Shown here piece after piece: positions 23,807 to 33,427 of a stretch of DNA of 64,000 nucleotides. Origin of the DNA: Eopsaltria australis (Eukaryota; Chordata; Aves; Passeriformes; Petroicidae); the NCBI GenBank assembly GCA_034509425.1, contig JAVTVJ010000822.1, positions 620,001 to 684,000 on the forward strand, given 5' to 3'. Position 1 is the stretch's first letter, and every line of letters starts with the position of its first letter. The notes beneath the pieces are model-generated. The model ran no database searches and was not told where the DNA came from. It saw only the letters and a program-made list of their open reading frames with translations. The translations under genes were made by a program, and so were the position numbers.

Positions 23807-25964
23807 CAATTTGTACTTCTGAAGGAAGGCAAAGAATCCTTCAGCATTTGTGTGTGTGTGTCCTGTCCAAGGGGCTGGAATCTCTGCTGTGGAGAAAACT
23901 CTCCTTTTGTCCTTGAAATCAAAGGGATTGTTCTGTAAGCTGCAGGAGTGACAACTAAAATGTCATTAAGGTGCTGATTTTGGAGGTGATAAGGAAATAT
24001 CTTGAATATTTTCACTTAATTTTTTTGTCTCCTGGACAAGATGCTGCTGCCTGATAATGTGGATTTTGGGAACGGAGCTATCCAGAAGGGAATGATAACT
24101 TTGAATGTTGCTTATCTAAATTTGTTCAGGGAGTGAAACTGCCTTGATTCCTTATCTTAAAGCAGTGATTTTGGGATAACAGGAACTTCCTTGGCAGTGG
24201 AATCCTAGCTCCTGTGGGGCAGCATTCTGTCAAACTGAGAACTAAATTAACCCTTATTTCTGTAGGAAATTTATGCTCAACAGTCATCTGGGGTTTAAAA
24301 TTCCAGTTTAACAACTTATTTTTGCATCAAGGGGTTTGCCAGTGCGGTTCTCTGGTGGGAAGAGGCTGCTTGGAGAGCAGGAGGGGCTGGGCTCTAATTC
24401 AGGGCTCTCACTGAGAGCTTTGCTGTCAAAAAAAAAGAGAAGAAAAAAGCAAAATTGGTCATTTAATGGTCCTCACAGACCATTTCTGTTGATGATGGAC
24501 CAGTGATACAGCAGTGGACTTAGGGAATACCAACTCAAATATCTTCTGCTCTTTGGAGTTATTTTACTCTCCCTAAAGCTGGCTTTTTTTGAGGTTTATA
24601 ATTTATTGGCTATATGGGGATAGCATCTCGCTTTAATCTACCCAAACACTGCACTGAAAATGTCACTGGGCATGAAGGTGGAAATTGGCTTTAAATTGGT
24701 GAGGTTTAAGGTAACTGTTCCAGACAATCTTTAGTAAAAGACTCTCTAAGAGAGGATAAATTCCAATTTGGAGAAAATGCCAGGCTAGGAAGTTTCATTT
24801 TGATGATGATGATGTTGCTCCTTGTTGGAGCAGAGTGCTCAGAATTTGTGGATGTTTGTGTGTGAGGGTGTTTTCTGAGAGCTGCTGCCTCAGGTGAGCA
24901 TTTCCCAATCCATCCCTTAATGGAAAAGGCAGAACAATAAAGAGTGAGCCCTAATTAACACCCAGAGCCCTAATTGAGACTTGCCTCCAGCCACCCCGCT
25001 CTCCTTCCCTGGAGATGATTTATCCTTACATTATCCAGGTTTTCCAGGGCAATTCTGAATCTCTTAAGGGTGAGAGACACAGAGTGAGGGGTGTGATGGT
25101 GCAGTTACTGGGTGGTGATTAACAACCTTTAATTACTCTCTTTTTTTTCTTTCTTTTTCTGTGGAAAACTGTGTTGTGATTAAAGGGACTTGTGATTTAG
25201 CTGGGAATATCCATGTTTGGGATGGATTTTTGCTTCCATGGAGCTTTGAGTGGTGACCCAGGTGTGCAGGGAATACTGTGAATATTAAAGGTGTCTCTCT
25301 AAATCAGGTTTTAAGCTGTGGGTTTAGGCTCTGCATAAAGATAAACTGGGAATGCTGCCTCTAGACTGAGTCAGGAGGGGATGGTGTTGGTGGGAGTGAT
25401 TTCCATCTTTAATTCCATCACCAGAGAAGCCTCTCCCTGCCTGCCCCACTGCTGAGCTGTCCCACAGCCAGGTTGTGGGGAATAAATGGGATGAACATAA
25501 ATTAGGGAACACTTAGACCAGAAAAACTTCCATGGAATAAACAGCATTCAAACTCCAGAGGTTGTAATTCGTGTCAGTGGGCGCTTCCTGAGTGATTCCA
25601 TCGGGGATCTTTGCTCGTGCTGCTGGAATTGTGTTTGTTGTGGGGATGGGATGGATGCAGCCCGTCCATGTGGCAGCCAGGACGTGGCTCAGGCACAGCT
25701 CACCAAAGTCCTGACAAATCCAAATTATTGGGGTGAGCTGGGAAATCCCATCCTTGGAGCTGCTGCGACTTCCCTGGCCCAGGGAAAGGAAATCTCCATC
25801 CAGTGAAGGGGAATGAGAGCCCAAAGGGGAAGCACAATGTGAAACCTGACATTGTTTGCTCAGACAATTAATTTTTTGGACTGGATTTTGCCTGGAATCC
25901 AGAATGGGGGAAAGCCAAGAGTGGATTTTGCTGTTTGGACAACACTCTCAGGGACAGGGGGGGA
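23807..25964. other. Upstream intron, unique sequence
   Basis: An A-rich run lies at about 24428-24450 and a GAT run at 24801-24812. No exon or element recognised. Confidence 0.4.
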
Positions 25965-26010
25965 TTTTGGGGACCTTGATGATCCTTGTGGGATATTCTG
26001 TGATTCCCAT
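25965..26010 (+). mobile_element. CR1 LINE 3' tail fragment
   Basis: Contains GACCTTGATGATCCTTGTGG then ATATTCTGTGATTC, the terminal part of a CR1 subfamily tail. Very short, so confidence is moderate. Confidence 0.6.
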
Positions 26011-26767
26011 TTCTCACAGGCACGTGCTGTGTGTGTGTCACTGTTTCATCAGGCACAGTGTGCCTGTATCTGTTCCACAGAGTGGGAATTGTGTGTAAGG
26101 ACAGCTCCAGGAGGGATTATTTCAGCAGAGAAGCCTGAGCTAGATCAGGATGTGCCAGACGTGCTGTGAGAGTGAGGAGAGCTCGGTGGGAGATGCCACA
26201 GGAGATGCCCACTGCCCTTCATCTCTCCCAGCCTTCTTTTAAAATTACCTTTTTTCCCCTTACACAAAAAGAAAAGCTACTGTTCATCTAACAACAAAAA
26301 AACCCCAACTCCCACAGCAAAAAAAAAAAATCACCATTTTTTTTGAGTGCTGAAAAAAATCAATGTGTGAATTTGCACTTTTGGGGACACTCCTTTTAGG
26401 CACCTTCTATTTTTGGCTGTTCAACTTCTTGGGTCACTGATTGCAGCTGCTGGAGAGAGCCTGGGCCTCTCCTGACACACAGGCCTGACTCAGCAGAGGG
26501 TTCAGAGCTGGATCTGGGTTAGAAGGCTGAGCTTTGGCTCAATCTGGGCCATGCTGGTGCTCAGGAGGTGGGAGCTGCCCGTGCCCACGATGCTGCTCCT
26601 CTGGAACAGCTCTGTGCAATTCCTGCCACAGATAAAGCAATTTTCTGTCATTTAGGAATGTTGTTTGCCTGTTACGTGCAAAGAAATCTCATTGCTTCTG
26701 CTCCTTGACCAAAGCTGGACAGCTTCTTTAGCCATCATTTATTGAATTGGCTCCATGCTCCAGTTCA
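26011..26767. other. Upstream intron, unique sequence
   Basis: A-rich runs lie at about 26293-26330. Otherwise featureless. Confidence 0.4.
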
Positions 26768-26933
26768 GGGGAGGAATTTCAGCAGCTGCTGAAATCCAGG
26801 ATTCATCTCAGATTTCACTTAAATTGGTGTAAAACCAGGAGTGGCTTTCTCTGGTAGGAATCTCTTGTGTAGCTGCTGTTCAACAGAGTTTGGTGCTTGG
26901 AGGAAAACTAATGTTTGTCCACAGGTCAAGGAT
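26768..26933 (+). repeat. Dispersed duplicate, copy 1 (partner at 31573-31752)
   Basis: Shares blocks AATTTCAGCAGCTGCTGAAA, TTAAATTGGTGTAAAA and GAGGAAAACT-type segments with 31573-31752 in the same orientation, roughly 80% similar. It is either an old local duplication or an unrecognised interspersed repeat. It is followed by a 14-A run at about 26943-26956, which could be a retroposition tail. Confidence 0.75.
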
Positions 26934-27269
26934 ATTTAGGGTAAAAAAAAAAAAAAGGTGTTCATCAGTCTGAGTGACTTCAAGGTTATCTTTATTCCAG
27001 TTTCTGGGTCAGATGGGGAATGACCTCTCCTTTAACAGGATTGGAGAATCCCAGGGTTTGAAATTCTCTTCATCACCTTCTAAATATTGGTGGAAGCAAA
27101 ACACTGTTTGTGTCCTCAGGACTGGAATTCAGCTTACAAATTGCCCAGGAACATCAGGAATGGATGTTTGGAGAGGTGGAAATGCAGAGCAGTGTTTTGG
27201 TGGAGCTTTGCAGGCTGTTTTTAGGAACTTTACTGGGGGTCAGCCTTTTCTCTCAGGCACAGGACAAGG

Positions 27270-27515
27270 AGAAATGGCCTGGAGCTGCACCTGGGGAGGT
27301 TCAGGTTGGACATCAGAAAAAAATCTCTTCACTAAAATGGTGGTGGAACATTGGAACTGCTGCCCAGGGAGGTGCTGGAGTCACCACCCCTGGAAGAGCT
27401 CCAAAAATGAGCAGATGTGGCACTTCATGATCTGGTTTGTGATGATGTTTGGTCAAAGGTTGGATCTGATGATCTTGGAGGTCTTCCCAACCTTGATGAT
27501 TCTGTGGCTCCTGAA
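27270..27515 (+). mobile_element. CR1 LINE 3' end, sense
   Basis: Reads GGAGGTTCAGGTTGGACATC, AGAAAAAAATCTCTTCACT, then TGCCCAGGGAGGTGCTGGAG, TCACCACCCCTGG, GATGTGGCACTTCATGATC and GATGATCTTGGAGGTCTTCC to GATGATTCTGTGG. This is the CR1 subfamily with a GATTCTGTG end, about 245 bp. Confidence 0.9.
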
Positions 27516-27729
27516 GCACCTACCACCCCTTTAAAGGACAGAAATCTTTTTGTAGGTGTGCATTAGAAGGTATCTTCACCTTAACAAAAAGAGGGTTTTC
27601 TAGAACCTCAGAAAACTTTCTGTGGCTTATTTTCAACCTTTTTTTTTGTGTAGATGAGTGAAATTTCAGCTTCTATTAAACCTTTGTGCTCAAGTTTTGC
27701 TGGCTCTGGTATTTCTAGATTTGACCTTC
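27516..27729. other. Short unique segment before the minisatellite
   Basis: No feature recognised. Confidence 0.4.
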
Positions 27730-27797
27730 AATATCCATCCAGTGGAGGTGTTGGTGCCTGTATTTTATGTTCAATATCCATCCAGTGGAGGTGTTGG

Positions 27798-28401
27798 TGT
27801 GTAGGATTTGGGGGTGGGTTTGGGATGGTCGGGACAGACGAGAGATCTCTGCAGTCGGGTCTGAGAGCGTGAGGTTCATTGTGAAAGGGTGTGGGTGTAG
27901 GAGAGCTGCTGGGGGCTGCCAGACACAGCCTGGAGCAGGGCAGAGAGGGAAGAGAGCAAGCAAGAGAAGAGAGGAGAGGACCGAAGAGAGCGAGTTTGTC
28001 GTTTACAATACAATAAATCATCTTCTGTGCTGAATATTCTCATTTTCATTCACCAATCCAGAACAAACTACAAATCTTATACCATTTGCATCCGGCCTAT
28101 GAGAACTATTGCATCACCACACAGTGTTCTATTTGAAACCCTAAAAGCTGCTTTTGGGAGCCTCTGCCAGGTTGGTGGGGTCTGCTCTGAGCCTTGGGCC
28201 TGTCTGCAAGCAGAGGGGATTGTTCAATCCAAGGGGGATCACCTGCAGTGGCCATGCCATTGTTTTCCAGTTGTTCAGGAGCTGGGCTTTGGGATCTCAA
28301 AGCTTGTCTTCATTTCAGTCTTGCTCAGAGTTTCTACATTCTCAGCCTCTTTTGCCAGGTAATCACATTGATAAGGCTTTCCTATCTCATCTTCCCCAAC
28401 A
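27798..28401 (+). mobile_element. Solo LTR of an endogenous retrovirus, 604 bp
   Basis: Its ends were set by comparison with the second copy at 52149-52840. It starts TGTGTAG and ends CCCCAACA, the TG...CA form of an LTR. It is flanked by TTGG and CTGG, a 4-bp target-site duplication with one mismatch. A polyadenylation signal AATAAA lies at 28012-28017. No internal retroviral genes adjoin it, so it is a solo LTR left by recombination. A 111-codon open frame (28027-28362) is also open in the other copy but shows no sign of protein selection. The 4-bp duplication is more typical of class I (gamma-like) elements; that assignment is inference. Confidence 0.88.
28012..28017 (+). promoter_or_regulatory. 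LTR polyadenylation signal AATAAA
   Basis: A canonical hexamer inside the LTR in sense orientation. In the second LTR copy the matching place is changed to CATAAA within a small duplication. Confidence 0.6.
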
Positions 28402-28477
28402 CTGGTGCCTGTATTTTATCTGCCATATCCATCCAGTGGAGGTGTTGGTGCCTATAATTTCTATTTGCTCTTTTCCT

Positions 28478-28605
28478 TAAAAACAATTCAAGGAACGACT
28501 GGAGGTGGCACTGAGTGTTCTGGTCTGGGTGACAATTGGGGATTGGTCACGGATTGGACTCAATGACCTTGGAGGTCTTTCCCACCCCCAACAATGGTGT
28601 GATTT
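28478..28605 (+). mobile_element. CR1 LINE 3' end fragment, sense
   Basis: Contains GAACGACTGGAGGTGGCACT, GAGTGTTCTGGTCTGG, GGATTGGACTCAATGACC and TTGGAGGTCTTTCCCACCC, the expected order of the CR1 tail, about 125 bp. Confidence 0.85.
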
Positions 28606-30420
28606 TGTCACAGCCCCACGCCGTGTGTACCCAGAGAGCAGAGGGCTTACCCAAAGCTCTGCTCTCCCTCCTTGCAGCCAGGCCTGAAGATGATTTTTAC
28701 GATTCTCCACTCCTGAGGAGGTTTTGGCAGCATGAATTAATGGCATCGAGGAGGAAGCAGTGAATCCCCTCCTGCCCTCAGGTCACACCTGGGGCAGCCC
28801 CAGGCTCACATCACCTCCAGTCTAACAAGTCCCCCATTAGTGCTGAGTGCTTTGTGCTCACCCTGAGCCCTTCCTGTGCTCAGGTGATTAAGGGATGCCT
28901 GTTGCTGTCTGTCTGTGCTGCACACGCTTCATTAGCAGTGATTTATTTGGGAGCTGAGCAGAGCTGGCACTCCCAGCTCACCTGTGGGCAGCAGCAGCAG
29001 CAGAATGGGAGCTGAGTGCTGAGGCTGCTCCTTGCAGTGCTGGAGGGGTCTTGATGCCTTTTGGGGCGGCCTAAAAACAGAAACCAGACAGAATTAAGGG
29101 AATAAAAAGCAGTTCTATTTATTGTAGAGCCTTCAGGTTCATTTAGGGCAGAGGAAACCCACCCAAAAATGGACCACAGGTCACGGGTTTCACACTTTGA
29201 TAAGTTTGGTCCATTTGCACATTGGGGGTTCATCTCCCAATTCCAGCTTCAGCTAATGAAGTCATTTACCCCAAGTTTGCTCCCCCCAACTCACTTTTGT
29301 TTCCATCTCTCAGGGCCTGAGACACTCAGGTGTCCTTGACTGCCAGGCCTGGAGAGGAATTGTTGTGTGTGAGCAAAATGGGAGAGCAGCAGCTGCCACT
29401 GGAGATGGAGTTTAGAGTTCCACACTAAAGAACTGCAGGATTACAAATAGATGGAAAATATAAAAGCTAAAATCCCAAGGCATCAGTCTTAGGTGTGTTC
29501 TGCAGGTTTTCCCTCAGAATATTCCCAACACTGGGAGGTCACTTAGTGCAAATGTATCTTTAAAAGGACTTTTCACCTTCTGAATTTATCCATAAATATA
29601 TATTAACCTTAGGTTTTTCAATTTTATATTGTTTTGTTTTGTCATGAAACACCCAAACGAAATTACTCACACATCCATGCCCACAAACTCGGCAAAATTC
29701 ACCACAAATATTTCCGCTCCACACACATTTTCCCCCCTCTTACCTGCCTGCAGTCAGAGCTCTCAGAGTGAAGTTTCTTTGCCAGAATCCAATTAGGAGC
29801 AAAGGTGCCTTTCAAAAGAATTTGCGATGGCTGCAATGCCAGGAGTGAAGTTGAAAATACATCTGCACACACGTGTGGTGGCACCGGGGTTTCTGGTGGG
29901 CTGAACTTGCAGGCTGAAGCTCAGCAATCTCATTTTCATCTCCAAAAAACAACTTGTGTAGCTCTGAAACTGCCTCTGCTTCCTTTTGGAAATAAAATAT
30001 TAAACTTTGTGAGTTTTCAGGACTCCAGCAGGGATTTTCAAGTCAGGGAACGTTTAGGAATGGGAAGGATCTTTCCAATTATCCCCTTTTGCTCGTGCAC
30101 AAATGTTGCCTTTCCTAAAAGGAATAAAAAGCCACCGTGTTTGAGGAGTCCTTGCAGAGCTCTGAACAAAGGCTGTGAGCAGCAGAGATGTTTACAGGGA
30201 AACACTGCGAGAGTTGGACTCATTCACACGTGAAACAGGGGAACCACCACGAGAAATGGAACTGCAGCCGTGCCTTGAGAGCCACCATCATTTAACCCCA
30301 GGAAAATATTTTTAGTGGTGATCCCATTTGCTTTTCAGTGCTCTTTGTGCCAGGACAGGCATCGTTTCTCTTTGGGGAAACTTGGCTTTGAGGCACGTGC
30401 TTCAAAAATTAGAAGATATT
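28606..30420. other. Upstream intron, unique sequence
   Basis: A CAG run of five units lies at 28989-29003. No supported exon or RNA gene. Confidence 0.4.
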
Positions 30421-30588
30421 TGATTTCAGCCAAAAATAAAAGTTATGCTACAAATGTAGGAATTGTAGAATGGTTTGGGATGGAAGGGACGTCAAAACTC
30501 ATCCAGGGACACCTTCCACTGTCCCAGGGTGCTCCAAGCCCTGTCCAGCCTGGCCTTGGACACTGCCAGGGATCCAGGGACAGCCACA
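30421..30588 (-). repeat. Inverted duplication arm 1, containing a CR1 fragment
   Basis: The CR1 part (from about 30462) reads antisense: GTAGAATGGTTTGGGATGG, AAGGGACGTCAAAACTCATC, CAGGGACACCTTCCACTG. It lacks the usual GCCACCCCTGCCATGG segment. The preceding 40 bp, TGATTTCAGCCAAAAATAA onward, is not CR1, yet it is also mirrored in arm 2 at 30882-31048. The two are therefore duplicates of one locus rather than two insertions. Confidence 0.88.
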
Positions 30589-30609
30589 TATTGAATATAC
30601 TTAAATATT

Positions 30610-30789
30610 AGAAGAATTTCCCAATTTTAGCTCACAAAAGAGGCAGAGACCTCTCTTGGTGTTACTTGTGCAGTTTGTCTTGTAAGCACGAAGGGCCCTG
30701 AACTTCCAGTCTTCACTGAGATGAATAAATTATAGGAATGTGTGTCTGGCTTGATTTATTTATTTTTAATATTTAAATGCCTGCTCTGG
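30610..30789 (+). repeat. Direct duplicate, copy 1 (partner at 32132-32312)
   Basis: About 180 bp, some 95% identical to 32132-32312. Shared blocks include CCCAATTTTAGCTCACAAAA, GTAAGCACGAAGGGCC and GATGAATAAATTATA. It lies in the spacer of the inverted duplication. Confidence 0.93.
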
Positions 30790-30881
30790 TGTGTGTTGGT
30801 TCAACTGCTGAATAACTGAATAACAGGAAAAACTTTCAGCTTTTTCATGGCATTTAATATCTATTTATTGCCCAGAGAAGC

Positions 30882-31048
30882 TGTGACTGCCCCTGGATCC
30901 CTGGCAGTGTCCAAGACCAGGCTAGACAGGGCTTGGAGCAACCTGGGACAGTGGAAGGTGTCCCTGGATGAGTTTTGATGTCCCTTCCATCCCAAACCAT
31001 TCTACAATTCTGTATTTTTAGCCTAACTTTTATTTTTGGCTGAAATCA
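30882..31048 (+). repeat. Inverted duplication arm 2, containing a CR1 fragment
   Basis: Mirror of 30421-30588. CR1 sense tail (CAGTGTCCAAGACCAGGC through CCATTCTACAATTCTG), then the mirrored non-CR1 flank ending GGCTGAAATCA. It carries the same internal CR1 deletion as arm 1. The CR1 fragment itself extends upstream to about 30869 (CCCAGAGAAGC). Confidence 0.88.
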
Positions 31049-31572
31049 GGATCCAGTGCATCAAAACTTGATGGGAGCAAAGAAGGATCCTGCTATTTTA
31101 ATGTCTTTATCAGCTGGAAACTAAATTTGTATTAGAAACTTTGAAGTGTTTTGTATTAATGTTTAAAACGCTAGGAGAAGCATTATTTCCTGAGTGGAAA
31201 ACAACAAAAAAAATCAGTTTGCAAACCCTCCCAGCAGCCCGAATTTTCCCCAAATGGATCCTGAGTAAGGGCAGCTGTGGCAGGAGCTGAAGGTGCAATG
31301 GGAAGGGGCAACAAATTCAAGATTATCTAGGAATTCTTTTTGCATTTATGGCAAAGTAGGAGCTGGATTTTGGTGAGCCCTTTGCACTCTGGCATCGGGT
31401 TAAATTGATAAGTGCTTATCAACCTCTTGTGTTTTTAATTAGGTGTCAAAGGCTGGGAGTGAGTGCTCATTGCACAGAGAGAGGAGAATAATTGCAAAGC
31501 ATCTCAGGGCAGGGTAAGGAAGAGAAGATTTGAGGGGTTCATTGATGGGGATAATTCGTGGGAAAACCAGAA
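31049..31572. other. Upstream intron, unique sequence
   Basis: No feature recognised. Confidence 0.4.
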
Positions 31573-31752
31573 TGGGGAAGAATTTCAGCAGCTGCTGAAA
31601 AATCCAAGGTTTAGCTCAAATTTCAGTTAAATTGGTGTAAAAAAACCAAGAGTGACTTTCTGTGGTAGAAATCTCTCGTGTAGGTGCTGTTATAATCAAC
31701 AGAATTTGGTACTTGAAGGAAAACTGGTATTTTTTCCACAGTTCAAGAAGGT
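31573..31752 (+). repeat. Dispersed duplicate, copy 2 (partner at 26768-26933)
   Basis: The matching segment carries small insertions relative to copy 1: three extra A near 31640 and TATAAT near 31692. Direct orientation, about 4.8 kb from its partner. Confidence 0.75.
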
Positions 31753-32131
31753 AAATTGTAATTTCTTTTGCAATTTTTAAAAATATAAGTTACATTTTAT
31801 GAATGTAACTTTTTATGAATGTAATTTTTTAGGATAAAAAAATACATTTCTTGAGTTCAGTATAACCAGAGTGCAACTGCTTCACTGTGTCAATCAACAG
31901 AGAGGTCTGTGACATTTTCCTTCCAAAATTAATAATTAATACTCTAATCATTGCCTTAAATAGCTCTTAGCAGTCACTGATTGGTCGTTGCTGCTCCCCC
32001 CAGCACTCCCCATCAGACTGTGTGAGAAGAAATGAATTTATGCAATTAATCTCTCCCTGCTTCAGAGCTGCAGCTTTGGATCAGAGTTTAAAGATTCTCA
32101 GCCTTCCCAGTGCATTGAACCTGACTTTATG
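31753..32131. other. AT-rich unique intron segment
   Basis: Contains two copies of TTTTATGAATGTAA at about 31795-31825. Otherwise featureless. Confidence 0.5.
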
Positions 32132-32312
32132 AGAAGAATCTTCCCAATTTTAGCTCACAAAAGAGGCAGAGACCTCTCCTGTTATTCCTTGTGCAGTTTG
32201 TCTTGTAAGCACGAAGGGCCTTGAACTTCCAGTCTTCACTGAGATGAATAAATTATAAGAATGTGTGTCTGGCTTGATTTATTTATTTTTAATATTTCAA
32301 TGCCTGCTCTGG
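32132..32312 (+). repeat. Direct duplicate, copy 2 (partner at 30610-30789)
   Basis: See 30610-30789. Flanks on both sides diverge abruptly from those of copy 1. Confidence 0.93.
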
Positions 32313-32966
32313 AGTGGTTCCTTTCATAAATGAAGGGATTTTTTTTTCCCCCTTGGGTTGCTCGGAGGGGGATGGTGGAATCTTGTAGTGATCAGTTGAG
32401 AAAGCCTCAAATTGCTCACGAATTCTGATTATTCACAGGTTGTAATAGGGGGTGAGGGAAAGATCAGCTTTTACCTGGAGATGTTCTAAGGTTGATTTTT
32501 AAAAAAGAATTTTAGAGGAGTGAGGATGGAGGTGGAATGGGAAAAACATCCCTTTCCTTGAGCACTGTGGGAACCTTTCCTGCAAAGTGTTGCCTTGTAG
32601 AGACAGCATCCTTCATGTGCTGGATGATGTTTGGGGAGAAAAGTTCCAGTAATTCTCACAAAGATAGAGAATAATTTTCATTTTAATCTGCAGAGTTCCC
32701 TAATTACACCAGCTCCTCCCAGAGAGGAAGGGAGTGAATTTTTTGAGGGCAAAATTAAGAAATTTCACAGCATCCAAGTGAAGGTGCAACTACAGATTCC
32801 AGTTCTTAATCCTCACTGGAAATGGTCCCAGATCACTGCTGAGAATGATTTTAAATTCAGTATTTACAGAACTCAGATACAAACTGATACTGTTGATCCA
32901 CAGATACAAACTGTCAGCGAATAGAAGGAGCAAGAATCCTAAATCTCCTTGCAATCTTTTGTTTTC
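32313..32966. other. Intron segment just upstream of the CNTN4 exon
   Basis: A T run lies at 32340-32348. A 97-codon open frame at 32631-32924 has no recognisable domain and no clear acceptor. A candidate branch point CCTAAAT lies at 32938-32944, about 27 bases before the acceptor AG. Confidence 0.45.
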
Positions 32967-32969
32967 CAG
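32944..32969 (+). promoter_or_regulatory. Splice acceptor of the CNTN4 signal-peptide exon
   Basis: A pyrimidine-rich tract CTCCTTGCAATCTTTTG then TTTTCCAG, ending in the AG at 32968-32969. Confidence 0.72.
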
Positions 32970-33053
32970 ATTAAAGCTTGCCTGAGGTTTCCAGGGAGCC
33001 CCGTTCTGCTCTGCAATTCCTGGGCTCGTCTCCTGTGCCCTGGGATGCTGAAG
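32970..33053 (+). other. 5' part of the CNTN4 first coding exon (presumed 5'UTR)
   Basis: This 84-base stretch lies between the acceptor and the preferred start codon. It is open in the same frame as the signal peptide, with no stop, and has an in-frame ATG at 33045 that would add Met-Leu-Lys. I treat it as 5'UTR because contactin-4 proteins start at Met-Arg-Leu. The ATG at 33054 has A at -3; the ATG at 33045 has G at -3. Confidence 0.6.
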
Positions 33054-33108
33054 ATGAGGTTGCTATGGGAGCTGCTGGTGCTGCACTCAGTCCTGGTGTG
33101 CCTGGCAG
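33054..33108 (+). CDS. CNTN4: Contactin-4, first coding exon (signal peptide), partial
   Basis: Contactin-4 is a neuronal cell-surface protein with six Ig and four fibronectin III domains and a GPI anchor. It acts in axon guidance and synapse formation. Only its signal-peptide exon is here. The 55 bases encode Met-Arg, a hydrophobic core LLWELLVLHSVLVCLA, and the first base (G) of a split codon before the donor GTGAGG (phase 1). From memory, human CNTN4 starts M-R-L-P-W-E-L-L-V-L, then Q-S, and ends C-L-A before an Asp codon split after G. About 13 of 18 residues agree. CNTN6 (M-R-L-L-W-K-L) agrees at about 8, CNTN3 at fewer. A small residue, Ala, at the end of CLA fits signal-peptidase cleavage. 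The next exon, encoding the first Ig domain, was not found within 31 kb downstream, consistent with the very long 5' introns of this gene. The identification is inference from a short match with good splice signals. Another contactin, or a chance signal-like exon, is possible but less likely. Confidence 0.72.
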
Positions 33109-33114
33109 GTGAGG
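33109..33114 (+). promoter_or_regulatory. Splice donor of the CNTN4 signal-peptide exon
   Basis: GCAG before GTGAGG is a near-consensus donor. Intron phase 1 agrees with the split Asp/Gly codon after the signal peptide in contactins. Confidence 0.75.
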
Positions 33115-33427
33115 CGTCCTCTTCAAATTTTGGAGTTAAAAACACCCCTGCATTTCCCACTGGTGGTTTGTGTGCCAGGGGTAAATTCCCAAATGAATCC
33201 CTGTCCATGGTGCTGAATGGATGAAGGTGAAGCTCCTTTTGCTGTTGGTGTCTCCCAGCCCAAGCACAGCTTCTCCTCTGCCCCTTTCCTCTCCAAAGCT
33301 GCTGTTGATGGAAGTTGTTTTCCCTCATTCTGTGTTAAGAGTTTCCCTGCTCAATTAAACCTGCGTGGAGCAGAGCTTTAAATCCCATTAAAGTGGTGTT
33401 GTGCTACAGCTGAGCCCTCGCTCCATT
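33115..33427. other. Start of the downstream intron
   Basis: No feature recognised beyond the donor. Confidence 0.5.

Larger units (their letters stand above)
27730..28460 (+). repeat. 43-bp minisatellite (about 3 units) split by a solo LTR
   Basis: Units containing ATATCCATCCAGTGGAGGTG, TTGGTGCCTGTATTTTAT start at 27730 and 27773. The third lies after the inserted LTR, at 28402-28460. Joining the flanks across the LTR restores the reading order of the unit, so the array predates the insertion. Confidence 0.88.

Noticed and set aside
32631..32924. 97-codon open frame just upstream of the contactin exon
   Set aside because: No homology recognised and no convincing acceptor or donor; likely chance.
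33054..33108. CNTN6 or CNTN3 instead of CNTN4
   Set aside because: The W-E-L-L-V-L core and C-L-A end match CNTN4; CNTN6 shares only about 8 residues and CNTN3 fewer, though the call rests on 18 residues.
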